DNA of 8,183 nucleotides. Source: Planctomycetota bacterium. GTDB taxonomy: Bacteria > Planctomycetota > Phycisphaerae > WQYP01. The stretch is from positions 1 to 8,183 of the forward strand of contig JAKAYZ010000057.1 of the NCBI GenBank assembly GCA_021816165.1. Reading direction: 5' to 3'. Position numbers and translations under genes: made by a program. Every line of letters starts with the position of its first letter. The first letter of the stretch is position 1. Below, piece after piece: positions 1 through 5,368 of the stretch. A model generated the notes under the pieces. The model ran no database searches. It saw only the letters and a program-made list of their open reading frames with translations, and was not told the origin of the DNA.

Positions 1-2
1 CA

Positions 3-350
3 TTGGTGTTTTCCAGCGGGCTGTGGTCATTGCGGTTTGCCGCAGTGCGAAATGACGCCGCCGGTTCGGACATTCCCCATCTGCAGGCGGATGCGGTGAA
101 ATATTTGACCCGGTACCATGCGGGAGGCAGGGATTCGCCGCTGGTATTTCTGATGTCCCTGAAAGCCTGTGTTTATGCTTGGCGGCATTCACCGAAGCCG
201 TCGCAAAAAACACGGATCGTCAATGCTGCCGCCTGGATAACCGACTGGTATCCAAAGATTACCCCGCACGCGGGCAGGCTCTCCTCACAGATCACCCATG
301 AATTTGAGCAGTGGCGTAGGCTGGCAAAAATGACGCCGCCGGAAAAGTAA
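3..350 (+). CDS. Hypothetical protein, possibly the C-terminal part of a longer gene
   Basis: The reading frame is open from the window edge to a TAA at 348-350, giving up to 115 residues if the TTG at position 3 is used. The true start may lie outside the window, or be an internal ATG at 153. I do not recognise the family. The region after about residue 25 looks like real protein: mixed helical composition, many Trp/Tyr (AAWITDWYPKITP) and a basic, helical C-terminus (HEFEQWRRLAKM). The first 20 codons are doubtful because they run through a DNA palindrome (26-56) whose translation (LRFAAVRNDAAG) is the sort often produced by dispersed intergenic repeats. There is no transmembrane segment, signal peptide or known motif. 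A 15-base direct repeat occurs near both ends of the frame. No ribosome-binding site can be judged at the left edge. Confidence 0.4.
   Translation: MVFSSGLWSLRFAAVRNDAAGSDIPHLQADAVKYLTRYHAGGRDSPLVFLMSLKACVYAWRHSPKPSQKTRIVNAAAWITDWYPKITPHAGRLSSQITHEFEQWRRLAKMTPPEK
26..56. repeat. Imperfect palindrome, dispersed-repeat-like
   Basis: GTCATT (26-31) is mirrored by AATGAC (51-56), and inside it TGCGG (31-35) pairs with CCGCA (40-44) around a TTTG loop. The second arm is longer than the first by a few bases, so the outer stem is bulged. It lies in the 5' part of the left-edge reading frame. The form resembles short palindromic repeats scattered through many bacterial genomes, but only one copy is visible here. 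Confidence 0.4.
50..342. repeat. 15-base direct repeat pair bracketing the left-edge reading frame
   Basis: AAATGACGCCGCCGG occurs exactly at 50-64 and again at 328-342, 278 bases apart in the same orientation. The second copy encodes the end of the protein (KMTPPEK) and the first lies in its doubtful 5' portion. Exact 15-base repeats are not expected by chance at this distance. They could be copies of one dispersed element, or traces of a duplication or insertion. No terminal inverted repeats or transposase are seen. Confidence 0.4.
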
Positions 351-618
351 GGCGGTATTAACCGCAGCCGCCGGCATTGCAACCGGCTTTGTCACCGGTT
401 GACCGGCAGGCGCACCGCCCAACTTGCTTGTTGGCCGATGTGCAAGCCTGATACCACCATATCCAAACGCATTGTTGCAGTTGCCACGGCTACAGCAATC
501 TTGAGGCGGCGTAATACCACAGACAAGAATTTCTGTGCCACAATGGTTGCAGTTCCCGCCGTTACTTATTCATAGTTCCTTTTTCCGATCATTGCTCATT
601 GACTCCCGTTCCTCCGCG
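351..618. other. Gene-poor stretch left of the tandem repeats
   Basis: No convincing gene is seen. It contains the hairpin at 370-407. The minus strand has a Cys-rich reading open from 569 down to a stop at 285-287, with CNHCG, CC and NCNNAFGYGG motifs but no ATG, GTG or TTG before the Cys cluster. A good ribosome-binding site and ATG sit just upstream on that strand (ATG at 573-571) but in another frame, which ends at TAA (564-562) after three codons. At 605-618 there is a remnant of the tail of the neighbouring tandem repeat (CCCGTTCCTCCGCG). Confidence 0.5.
370..407 (+). terminator. Terminator-like hairpin after the left-edge gene
   Basis: GCCGG (370-374) pairs with CCGGC (403-407), and AACCGG (381-386) pairs with CCGGTT (395-400) around an 8-base loop. 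The two stems stack through a small internal loop. The hairpin starts 20 bases after the stop codon at 350. There is no T-tract, so if it terminates transcription it is not a classical intrinsic terminator. Confidence 0.4.
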
Positions 619-1087
619 GAAAATAACAGAAGCCGCGATTCGGCATTCCAACGTCTCGCTTTTTTGGGGGGCAGTTTACACCGTCTCTGTGTGCTCTGTG
701 ATCTCTGTGGCTATTTCCCGTTCCTCTGCGTTCCTCCGCGGTGAATTGTCGCCGTTCTTTTTACCGCAGGGTATGCAGGGTACCGCAAAAGAAAATAACA
801 GAAGCCGCCCTTCGGCATTCCACCGTCTCACTTTTTTTGGGGGCAGCTTACAACGGCTCTGTGTACTCTGTGACCTCTGTGGCTATTTCCCGTTCCTCCG
901 CGTTCCTCCGCGTCCTCGGCGGTGAATTTTCGCCGTTCTTTTTACCGCAGTGTACGCAGACTACCGCAAAAGAAAATAACAGAGCTGCGCTTCGGTATTC
1001 CAACGTCTCACTTTTTTTGGGGACAGTTTACACTGTCTCTGCGTGCTCTGTGATCTCTGTGGCTATTTCCCGTTTCTCCGCGTCCGC
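619..1087. repeat. Three tandem copies of a 172-181 bp intergenic repeat
   Basis: Unit 1 is 619-790, unit 2 is 791-971, and unit 3 is 972 to about 1087 (truncated). Each begins GAAAATAACAGA and runs through a T-tract followed by GGGG, then CTCTGTG-type heptamers, CTATTTCCCGTT and CTCCGCG. Units 1 and 2 continue with GGTGAATT, TTCTTTTTACCGCAG and TACCGCAAAA. Inside unit 1, CTCTGTG occurs at 685, 694 and 703, an exact 9-base phase, followed by CTCTGCG (724) and CTCCGCG (734). The opposite-strand version (CGCAG with TACGCAGA) lies near each complete unit's end, so units can fold back on themselves. Unit 2 is longer, partly through an extra CGTCCTCGG. All three run in the same direction. Similar CACAGAG/CGCAGAG-phased DNA is, from memory, a common dispersed intergenic repeat in environmental bacteria; its function is unknown. 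Several frames are open across it only because of the repetition. Confidence 0.85.
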
Positions 1088-1233
1088 TACGGCGAGCGCC
1101 ACGGCGCCCGCCGGCCGCTGTTTGCGCGATTGCGTAAAATGCGCTCAAATTTACCCACCCGGCCGGATGAGCAGCCTGTTTCTCGCCACGGCTGTTTTCG
1201 GCTAAACTAATGTCCCGCATGGCGGTGCGGATT

Positions 1234-1305
1234 GGACGCCTGGCAACAGGCCTCCATGAACCGCGGCGGCAGGATAGGCCCGCCGGTAGTTGTGTGTTTA
1301 CCGGC
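1234..1305 (+). promoter_or_regulatory. Structured leader upstream of accA with alternative hairpins
   Basis: Three hairpins can be drawn just before the chosen accA start. The first has stem GCCTG (1238-1242) with CAGGC (1247-1251) closed by a GCAA tetraloop, extended by GGA (1234-1236) and TCC (1253-1255) around a C-C mismatch. The second is CGGCGG (1264-1269) with CCGCCG (1280-1285). The third is GCCGGTA (1282-1288) with TACCGGC (1299-1305), ending 7 bases before the AAGGAG ribosome-binding site. The second and third share bases 1282-1285 and cannot form together, as in attenuator-like leaders. This is leader only if accA starts at 1325; with the earlier TTG (1232) or ATG (1256) it would be coding. 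No clear sigma70 promoter was found upstream. A regulatory role is inference. Confidence 0.3.
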
Positions 1306-1324
1306 AAGCAGCAAGGAGCAGACT

Positions 1325-2419
1325 TTGGCCAAGCGCACCAGGCGAAGCGTAAAAAAAACTTCCGCGACCCCCTCCGCGGCATCCCCGTCGGCAAAACCGG
1401 CGAAATCCGCGTCCGGCGGCCCATCTAAAACCGCCTCCGGTTCGGAAACCCCCAGCGGGTTGGGCATGGGGCTTGCGTTTGAACAGCCAATCCTGAAACT
1501 GGAAAAGCAGATTCAGGAACTCCTGCTCCTCCAGGAGACCAAAGGCGTTGACTACAACGCCGAAATAAAACAGATGCGCGACAACCTTACCGCGCTGTTA
1601 AAAAAGACCTACGACAATCTTACCGCGTGGGAAACCGTGCAGGTCGCCCGGCACCCCTCGCGCCCGCAAACCCGTGATTATATCGACCTGATGGTCAAGG
1701 ATTTTGAGGAACTTTCCGGCGATCGGCGGCATGGCGATGACAAAGCCATGGTCACCGGCACCGGCCGCATCGGCAGCCACAAAATAATGCTGGTGGGGCA
1801 CTGCAAAGGGCGTGATACGCGTGAAAAAATCGCCTGCAATTTCGGGTGCGCCCATCCGGAAGGATATCGCAAGGCGTTGCTTAAAATGCAGACCGCTGCA
1901 AAATTCGGCCTCCCGATTGTGACGCTTATTGACACCCCCGGCGCCTATCCGGGGCTGGGGTCGGAAGAGCGCAGCGTTGCCGAGGCCATTGCGGTAAATT
2001 TGCGGGAAATGTCCGTTCTGCCCGTGCCCGTCGTCTGCATTGTCATCGGTGAGGGCGGATCGGGCGGGGCCCTGGGAATCGGCGTGGGGGATCGCCTGGC
2101 CATGCTTCAATACGCCTGGTACAGCGTGATTTCGCCGGAAGGGTGCAGCGGAATATTGTGGAAAGGGTCCGCCAACGCCCCCGACGCCGCCGAGGCGCTC
2201 AAACTTACCAGCCGTCATTTGCGGGAGCTTGGCGTAATTGATGAGGTGATCGCGGAGCCGCTGGGCGGCGCGCATCGCAATCCGCGGCAGGCCGCCGTGG
2301 CGCTGGAACGATACATTGACCGCATCCTGCGTGAACTCAAATCGCTGGATGCGGAAAAACTGCTGGATTTGCGCTATCAGCGGCTGCGCCGGCAGGGGGC
2401 GGGAGCACTGGTGGAGTAA
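1325..2419 (+). CDS. accA: Acetyl-CoA carboxylase carboxyltransferase, alpha subunit
   Basis: AccA, with AccD, transfers the carboxyl group from carboxybiotin on AccB to acetyl-CoA, making malonyl-CoA in the committed step of cytosolic fatty-acid synthesis. From FEQPILKLE (residues 52-60) the match runs the whole length of the family. Key blocks are GHCKGRDTREK (158-168), NFGCAHPEGYRKAL (172-185), IDTPGAYPGLGSEER (202-216), IGEGGSGGALGIGVGDR (241-257), YSVISPEGCSGILWK (266-280) and EPLGGAHRNP (311-320). The chosen start is TTG 1325, because AAGGAG (1313-1318) sits 6 bases before it. That gives 364 residues against about 319 in E. coli. The extra is mostly a 48-residue Lys/Ser/Ala/Pro-rich N-terminal tail of low complexity. 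Other in-frame starts are TTG 1232, ATG 1256 and ATG 1466; the last would remove nearly all of the tail but has only a weak ribosome-binding site. accD is not in the window. pyrE follows after 61 bases, so co-transcription is possible. The function is certain, the start less so. Confidence 0.96.
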   Translation: MAKRTRRSVKKTSATPSAASPSAKPAKSASGGPSKTASGSETPSGLGMGLAFEQPILKLEKQIQELLLLQETKGVDYNAEIKQMRDNLTALLKKTYDNLTAWETVQVARHPSRPQTRDYIDLMVKDFEELSGDRRHGDDKAMVTGTGRIGSHKIMLVGHCKGRDTREKIACNFGCAHPEGYRKALLKMQTAAKFGLPIVTLIDTPGAYPGLGSEERSVAEAIAVNLREMSVLPVPVVCIVIGEGGSGGALGIGVGDRLAMLQYAWYSVISPEGCSGILWKGSANAPDAAEALKLTSRHLRELGVIDEVIAEPLGGAHRNPRQAAVALERYIDRILRELKSLDAEKLLDLRYQRLRRQGAGALVE

Positions 2420-2480
2420 CCGTTGTCATGGCTGCCGCAATCCCCGCGCGCAAAACGAATTTTTCAGGAGACTATGCCGT

Positions 2481-3002
2481 ATGATGGACAAGCAATCGCT
2501 GGCCCGCCGCATCAAGGAAACATCGTATCTGGAGGGGGACTTCACGTTGCGGTCCGGAAAAAAATCCAAGTATTACATGGACAAATACCTGTTTGAAACC
2601 CAGCCGGACATTCTTTCCGCACTCGGCGCCAGAATGGCGGAACGCCGCGGACCGCTGGCCGTGCGCATCGCCGGCGCGGAACTCGGCGGCGTGGCTCTGG
2701 CGGCGGCGGCGAGCCTGGCCTGCGGCCTGCCGTTTTTTATCGTACGCAATTCAAAAAAAGATTACGGCACCGGCAAACTCATTGAAGGGCAGATTCTGCC
2801 CGGGGATACCGTGCTGCTTGTGGAGGATATCGCCACCACCGGCGGACAGGTGCTGGAAGCGGCGAAAGTGATCGTTCAGGCCGGCGGCCATGTGGATAAA
2901 ATCGTCGCCGTGATCGACCGGCTGGAAGGGGCTCGCGAAAATATTGAAAAGGCCGGCTTTGTTTTTGAATCCATTCTGACCCGCGCGGACCTGGGCATTT
3001 AA
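2481..3002 (+). CDS. pyrE: Orotate phosphoribosyltransferase (short form)
   Basis: PyrE joins orotate to PRPP to give orotidine 5'-monophosphate, the fifth step of pyrimidine synthesis, in the cytoplasm. It has 173 residues, shorter than the roughly 213 of E. coli but in the range of short bacterial and archaeal forms. FTLRSGKKSKYYMDKY (21-36) is the N-terminal substrate loop. RNSKKDYGTGKLIEG (89-103) is the flexible catalytic loop, and VLLVEDIATTGGQ (111-123) is the PRPP-binding motif with its two acidic residues. In the loop, Lys93 aligns with the catalytic Lys103 of the Salmonella enzyme, but the positions of Lys100 and His105 appear as Asn90 and Tyr95. ATG 2481 (or the adjacent 2484) is the in-frame start; AGGAG at 2466-2470 is 10 bases upstream. 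An out-of-frame ATG at 2474 lies closer to that site. A CCCCC/GGGGG hairpin (3027-3040) without a T-tract follows the stop. Confidence 0.95.
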   Translation: MMDKQSLARRIKETSYLEGDFTLRSGKKSKYYMDKYLFETQPDILSALGARMAERRGPLAVRIAGAELGGVALAAAASLACGLPFFIVRNSKKDYGTGKLIEGQILPGDTVLLVEDIATTGGQVLEAAKVIVQAGGHVDKIVAVIDRLEGARENIEKAGFVFESILTRADLGI

Positions 3003-3062
3003 TCCCCGAATCGCGCTTTCCCGCAACCCCCGGGCGGGGGCCGGACATTTCAATGGTTACGC

Positions 3063-4376
3063 ATGACTCAATCCCCACGGCATCATCATATTCTGCGCAA
3101 ACTGCTGTTCACGGCCGTCAAAATTCTTATCGCGGTCGCCGGATTGTGGTATGTCATTATCCACATTTCTTGGACGGACCGGGCGGTGCTGCCCGCCGGC
3201 ATGCAACTGCGGAACACCACCCTTACCCAGCCCGCCGTGCTGCCCATCGCCCGCTGGCGCCATGCCATGCCCATGGTCGTTTTTCGCCACCAGCGCATCT
3301 CCGTCCGCCTGCCCTCCGGGCGCACCCTCCGCGGCTATGCGGACCGTTCCCCGCTTTATTTCCCGCCGACCCTGCCGATTCCACTTAAATTCATGGCTGC
3401 TCACGGCCACCCGGTGCAAATTCGCCGCGGCCTGCGCTATTTGCTTGTACACGCCCGGCCGTGGCCGCTGCTGGGGGCGTTTTTGCTGCTTGGGCTGCCG
3501 TTTATTCTTACCGCCTGGCGCTGGCGGATGCTCATGGGGGTGCAGGGTATGCACCTTACCTATCGGCGTTGCCTGGAGCTGACATTCGTCGGCCAGTTTT
3601 ATTCCACCTTTCTACCGGGCACCACCAGCGGCGATGTGGTAAAAATTATCTACACCGGCCGCGTTACCGGACAAAAAACCCGCAGCGCCGTCACCGTCCT
3701 GCTGGATCGGATGATCGGGCTGATCGGCCTAGTGCTGGTGGGCGGAATTGCCGCGGCGCTGCAACTGGCATTGATGCATTCCGGCGCCGGCGCAGCGCAA
3801 AGCGATCCGGTGCTGCGCAACGTGCTGATTCTTACCGGCGGCATTCTTGCCGCCGCGGCGGTCGGTTCGGCGGTATATCTTTCCGATAGAATGCGCCGCG
3901 CCACGGGGCTGGAATGGCTGCTGGATAAACTGCCGCTGCCGGAATTCGTAAAACATGCCGACCGCACGCTGCGGGCCTATCGCGGCCATATGGGAACAAT
4001 TGCGGCCGGTTTGTTGATCAGCGGGCTTTCGCAGGCCGTGTTGCCGCTGGCCGGTTTTTTGGCCGGCCGCGCCTTTGGCATGCATGCGCCGCTGGGCTGT
4101 TTTATGGCGTACATTCCCATTGCGGCATTGGCGGCAAGCCTGCCCATTGTTCCGCCCCAGGGCATCGGCGTGATGGATGCCATTCTGCTGCACTTTTTTG
4201 TGACCCGCGGCGTGGATACCGCCAGCCAGGCCTTCGCACTCGCCCAGGCAATCCGTTTTCTGCCGATCTGCTGGAATATGCTGGGCGCCTATTGGGTGGT
4301 GCGCGGCCGTTACGGCAGGCCGCACGCCGCCGACCTTGAAAGTCTATCCCTTGAACCAATCGCTCAAAATGGGTAA
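3063..4376 (+). CDS. UPF0104 / LPG_synthase_TM family flippase-like membrane protein
   Basis: This 437-residue integral inner-membrane protein matches the family that includes the membrane half of MprF (the lysylphosphatidylglycerol synthase/flippase) and YbhN. Members are thought to move or handle lipids, but this one has no aminoacyl-transferase domain and its substrate cannot be read from sequence. Visible signatures are WRWRMLM (152-158), FVGQFYSTFLPGTTSGDVVK (175-194), LLDRMIGLIGL (213-223) and the re-entrant-looking SLPIVPPQGIGVMDAILL (359-376). Hydrophobic spans lie near 14-34, 135-151, 213-236, 252-273, 311-332, 344-362 and 396-413. Unusually, about 100 residues separate the first two helices (roughly 36-133), a polar, Arg- and Pro-rich segment with VRLPSGRTLRGY; I recall a similar insert in planctomycete homologues. 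The ribosome-binding site before ATG 3063 is poor, and the nearby ATG 3053 is out of frame. The gap from pyrE is 60 bases. Confidence 0.85.
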   Translation: MTQSPRHHHILRKLLFTAVKILIAVAGLWYVIIHISWTDRAVLPAGMQLRNTTLTQPAVLPIARWRHAMPMVVFRHQRISVRLPSGRTLRGYADRSPLYFPPTLPIPLKFMAAHGHPVQIRRGLRYLLVHARPWPLLGAFLLLGLPFILTAWRWRMLMGVQGMHLTYRRCLELTFVGQFYSTFLPGTTSGDVVKIIYTGRVTGQKTRSAVTVLLDRMIGLIGLVLVGGIAAALQLALMHSGAGAAQSDPVLRNVLILTGGILAAAAVGSAVYLSDRMRRATGLEWLLDKLPLPEFVKHADRTLRAYRGHMGTIAAGLLISGLSQAVLPLAGFLAGRAFGMHAPLGCFMAYIPIAALAASLPIVPPQGIGVMDAILLHFFVTRGVDTASQAFALAQAIRFLPICWNMLGAYWVVRGRYGRPHAADLESLSLEPIAQNG

Positions 4377-4426
4377 CCGGCCGGTCGATCGCCCGTCGCC
4401 CGCCGGCACAAGTTTGATTGTACCCC

Positions 4427-4457
4427 TTGGCCGGGAATGATCGATAATAGATATAAT
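4427..4457 (+). promoter_or_regulatory. Sigma70-type promoter for the Tyr-rich lipoprotein
   Basis: A perfect -10 box TATAAT lies at 4452-4457. The best -35 candidate is TTGGCC (4427-4432), 19 bases upstream, which is longer than ideal. Transcription would begin near 4464, giving a leader of about 25 bases before ATG 4489. A second near-consensus GATAAT lies at 4443-4448. It falls in the short gap after the membrane-protein gene, so the lipoprotein probably has its own transcript. Confidence 0.5.
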
Positions 4458-4488
4458 CGGTCCGGTAATTGTTTTGAAAGGACGGTAT

Positions 4489-5079
4489 ATGAATGCATGG
4501 ATACCAAAACGGCTGATCGCGGTGGCGGCGCTGGCCGCCGGTTTCGGCGGCCTCGCGGGCTGCGGCGCGTATTACACCGGTGGTTTTTGGCAATCCCAGC
4601 CGGTTTCATATGCCGCGCCCGCCCCTTATGCCAATGAATATTATTATGATGCATCCGCCGGCGCCTATTATTGCTACTACCCCACGTATGGCTGGCGATT
4701 CTGCCCCGGACCGCCGCCGACCGGTGCGGTATTCTGGAGCGGGCCGCGGCCGGTTTATCTGCCGCCGCCGCCCATGGGTTACGCCACCGTTTCGGCCCCC
4801 GCGGTCGGTCTGCAATTCTTTTTTGACCCTGGTCGCCGCGTTTATTATTACCGCGGCAATGATCACCATTGGCGCTACTACCCGGGCCGGCCGCCGGGCG
4901 ACGCACGTTTTTGGCAGGGGCCGTCGCCGCGGGAGCTTCCCCATCCGCCGATCAACGCCCCCCAATGGCAGGGACGCGTATGGCAGCGGCAAATGCACGG
5001 CAATCACGGCCGCGGCCGCGGCAACGGGCATGACCATGGCCATGGCCGCGGCCCGCAACAGCGCTGGCAGGGGCAGTAA
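4489..5079 (+). CDS. Tyr/Pro/Gly-rich lipoprotein with duplicated 45-residue module and His-rich tail
   Basis: I do not recognise a named family. The 196-residue product starts at ATG 4489, with AAAGGA (4477-4482) 6 bases upstream; an in-frame TTG at 4474 overlaps that site and is unlikely. Residues 1-25 form a lipoprotein signal: PKR, a hydrophobic stretch, and lipobox LAGC with Cys25, so the mature protein should be lipid-anchored outside the cytoplasmic membrane. Two ungapped 45-residue modules, 51-95 and 110-154, share 19 identical positions, including the pattern WR..PG.PP..A.FW.GP.P..LP.PP. The first has Cys62 and Cys72 where the second has Tyr, so a disulfide is possible. The tail from about 170 is rich in His, Gly and Arg (HGNHGRGRGNGHDHGHGRG) and could bind metal or polyanions. 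The aromatic, proline-rich modules suggest a cell-surface or structural role rather than an enzyme; it loosely recalls short Trp/Gly-repeat envelope proteins. Function unknown. Confidence 0.85.
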   Translation: MNAWIPKRLIAVAALAAGFGGLAGCGAYYTGGFWQSQPVSYAAPAPYANEYYYDASAGAYYCYYPTYGWRFCPGPPPTGAVFWSGPRPVYLPPPPMGYATVSAPAVGLQFFFDPGRRVYYYRGNDHHWRYYPGRPPGDARFWQGPSPRELPHPPINAPQWQGRVWQRQMHGNHGRGRGNGHDHGHGRGPQQRWQGQ

Positions 5080-5090
5080 AACCCGACTGT

Positions 5091-5140
5091 GGCCGCAGCC
5101 CGGATAATCCGGCGGCCAACCGTGATCAGGGTTGGTTGTT
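5091..5140 (+). terminator. Two consecutive hairpins after the lipoprotein gene
   Basis: The first hairpin pairs CCGGA (5100-5104) with TCCGG (5108-5112) around TAA, extended by GGCCG (5091-5095) with CGGCC (5113-5117). The second pairs CCAACC (5116-5121) with GGTTGG (5130-5135) and is followed by TTGTT (5136-5140), as expected of a weak intrinsic terminator. They overlap by two bases, so they may alternate. The position, 12 bases after the stop at 5079, fits transcription ending here before the glycosidase gene. Confidence 0.5.
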
Positions 5141-5186
5141 CCGCGACAGGCGCGATGGTCCGGCGCGCCCCAGGCGCTCTATTTCC

Positions 5187-5317
5187 CTTGGCCAAGCTGA
5201 TTTCTTAAGTCGCCGTGAACTGCGAATTCCCCGCGCGTATGATCCATCCGGATCGTTGAATTGTCCATATACGACGTGCAATCGGCCATGGTATTCCCTT
5301 TTTTGCCCGGGCATAAT
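5187..5317 (+). promoter_or_regulatory. Possible promoter/operator region of the glycosidase gene
   Basis: The 289-base gap before the glycosidase has no gene. It contains two perfect 10-base palindromes, CTTGGCCAAG (5187-5196) and TGCCCGGGCA (5304-5313), and an inverted repeat GATCC/GGATC (5241-5254). A -10-like CATAAT (5312-5317) overlaps the second palindrome, so a bound regulator could block it, but no good -35 box stands at the right distance. Short palindromes are frequent in GC-rich DNA, so this is a weak call. Confidence 0.25.
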
Positions 5318-5368
5318 TCCGTGGATTGTCCTGCGTTTACCGGTATGGCGCGTTTTGTGGAGCGGAAA

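Noticed and set aside
562..573. prfB-type programmed +1 frameshift at AAG-TAA-C on the minus strand
   Set aside because: There is no CTT-TGA slippery site and only three codons precede the stop; a simple indel or chance is more likely. Kept only as part of the Cys-rich finding.
619..1087. CRISPR-like array
   Set aside because: Units are 172-181 bp and continuous, with no unique spacers between short identical repeats, and no cas genes are nearby.
741..1205. A + strand reading frame of about 154 codons across the repeats
   Set aside because: Its protein is itself a repeat of the tandem DNA units (KKITEAALRHS..., SVISVAISR), overlapping frames at 535-744 and 599-925 are also open for the same reason, and it has no recognisable domain.
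1598..2275. Long minus-strand frame opposite accA
   Set aside because: It is the shadow of a strongly coding GC-rich gene; the + strand matches AccA motif by motif across the same bases.
3151..3889. Alternative + frames inside the membrane-protein gene
   Set aside because: They lack membrane-protein character and motifs, whereas the chosen frame contains the conserved GQFYSTFLPG and LLDRMIGL blocks.
4376..4385. Perfect palindrome ACCGGCCGGT at the stop of the membrane-protein gene
   Set aside because: Such 10-base GC palindromes are frequent in this composition; it has no loop or T-tract and no clear partner site.
4102..5058. Several minus-strand frames opposite the membrane protein and lipoprotein
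   Set aside because: They are compositionally biased (Arg/Ala/His-rich) mirrors of GC-rich codons, while the + strand genes have ribosome-binding sites, a lipobox and family motifs.
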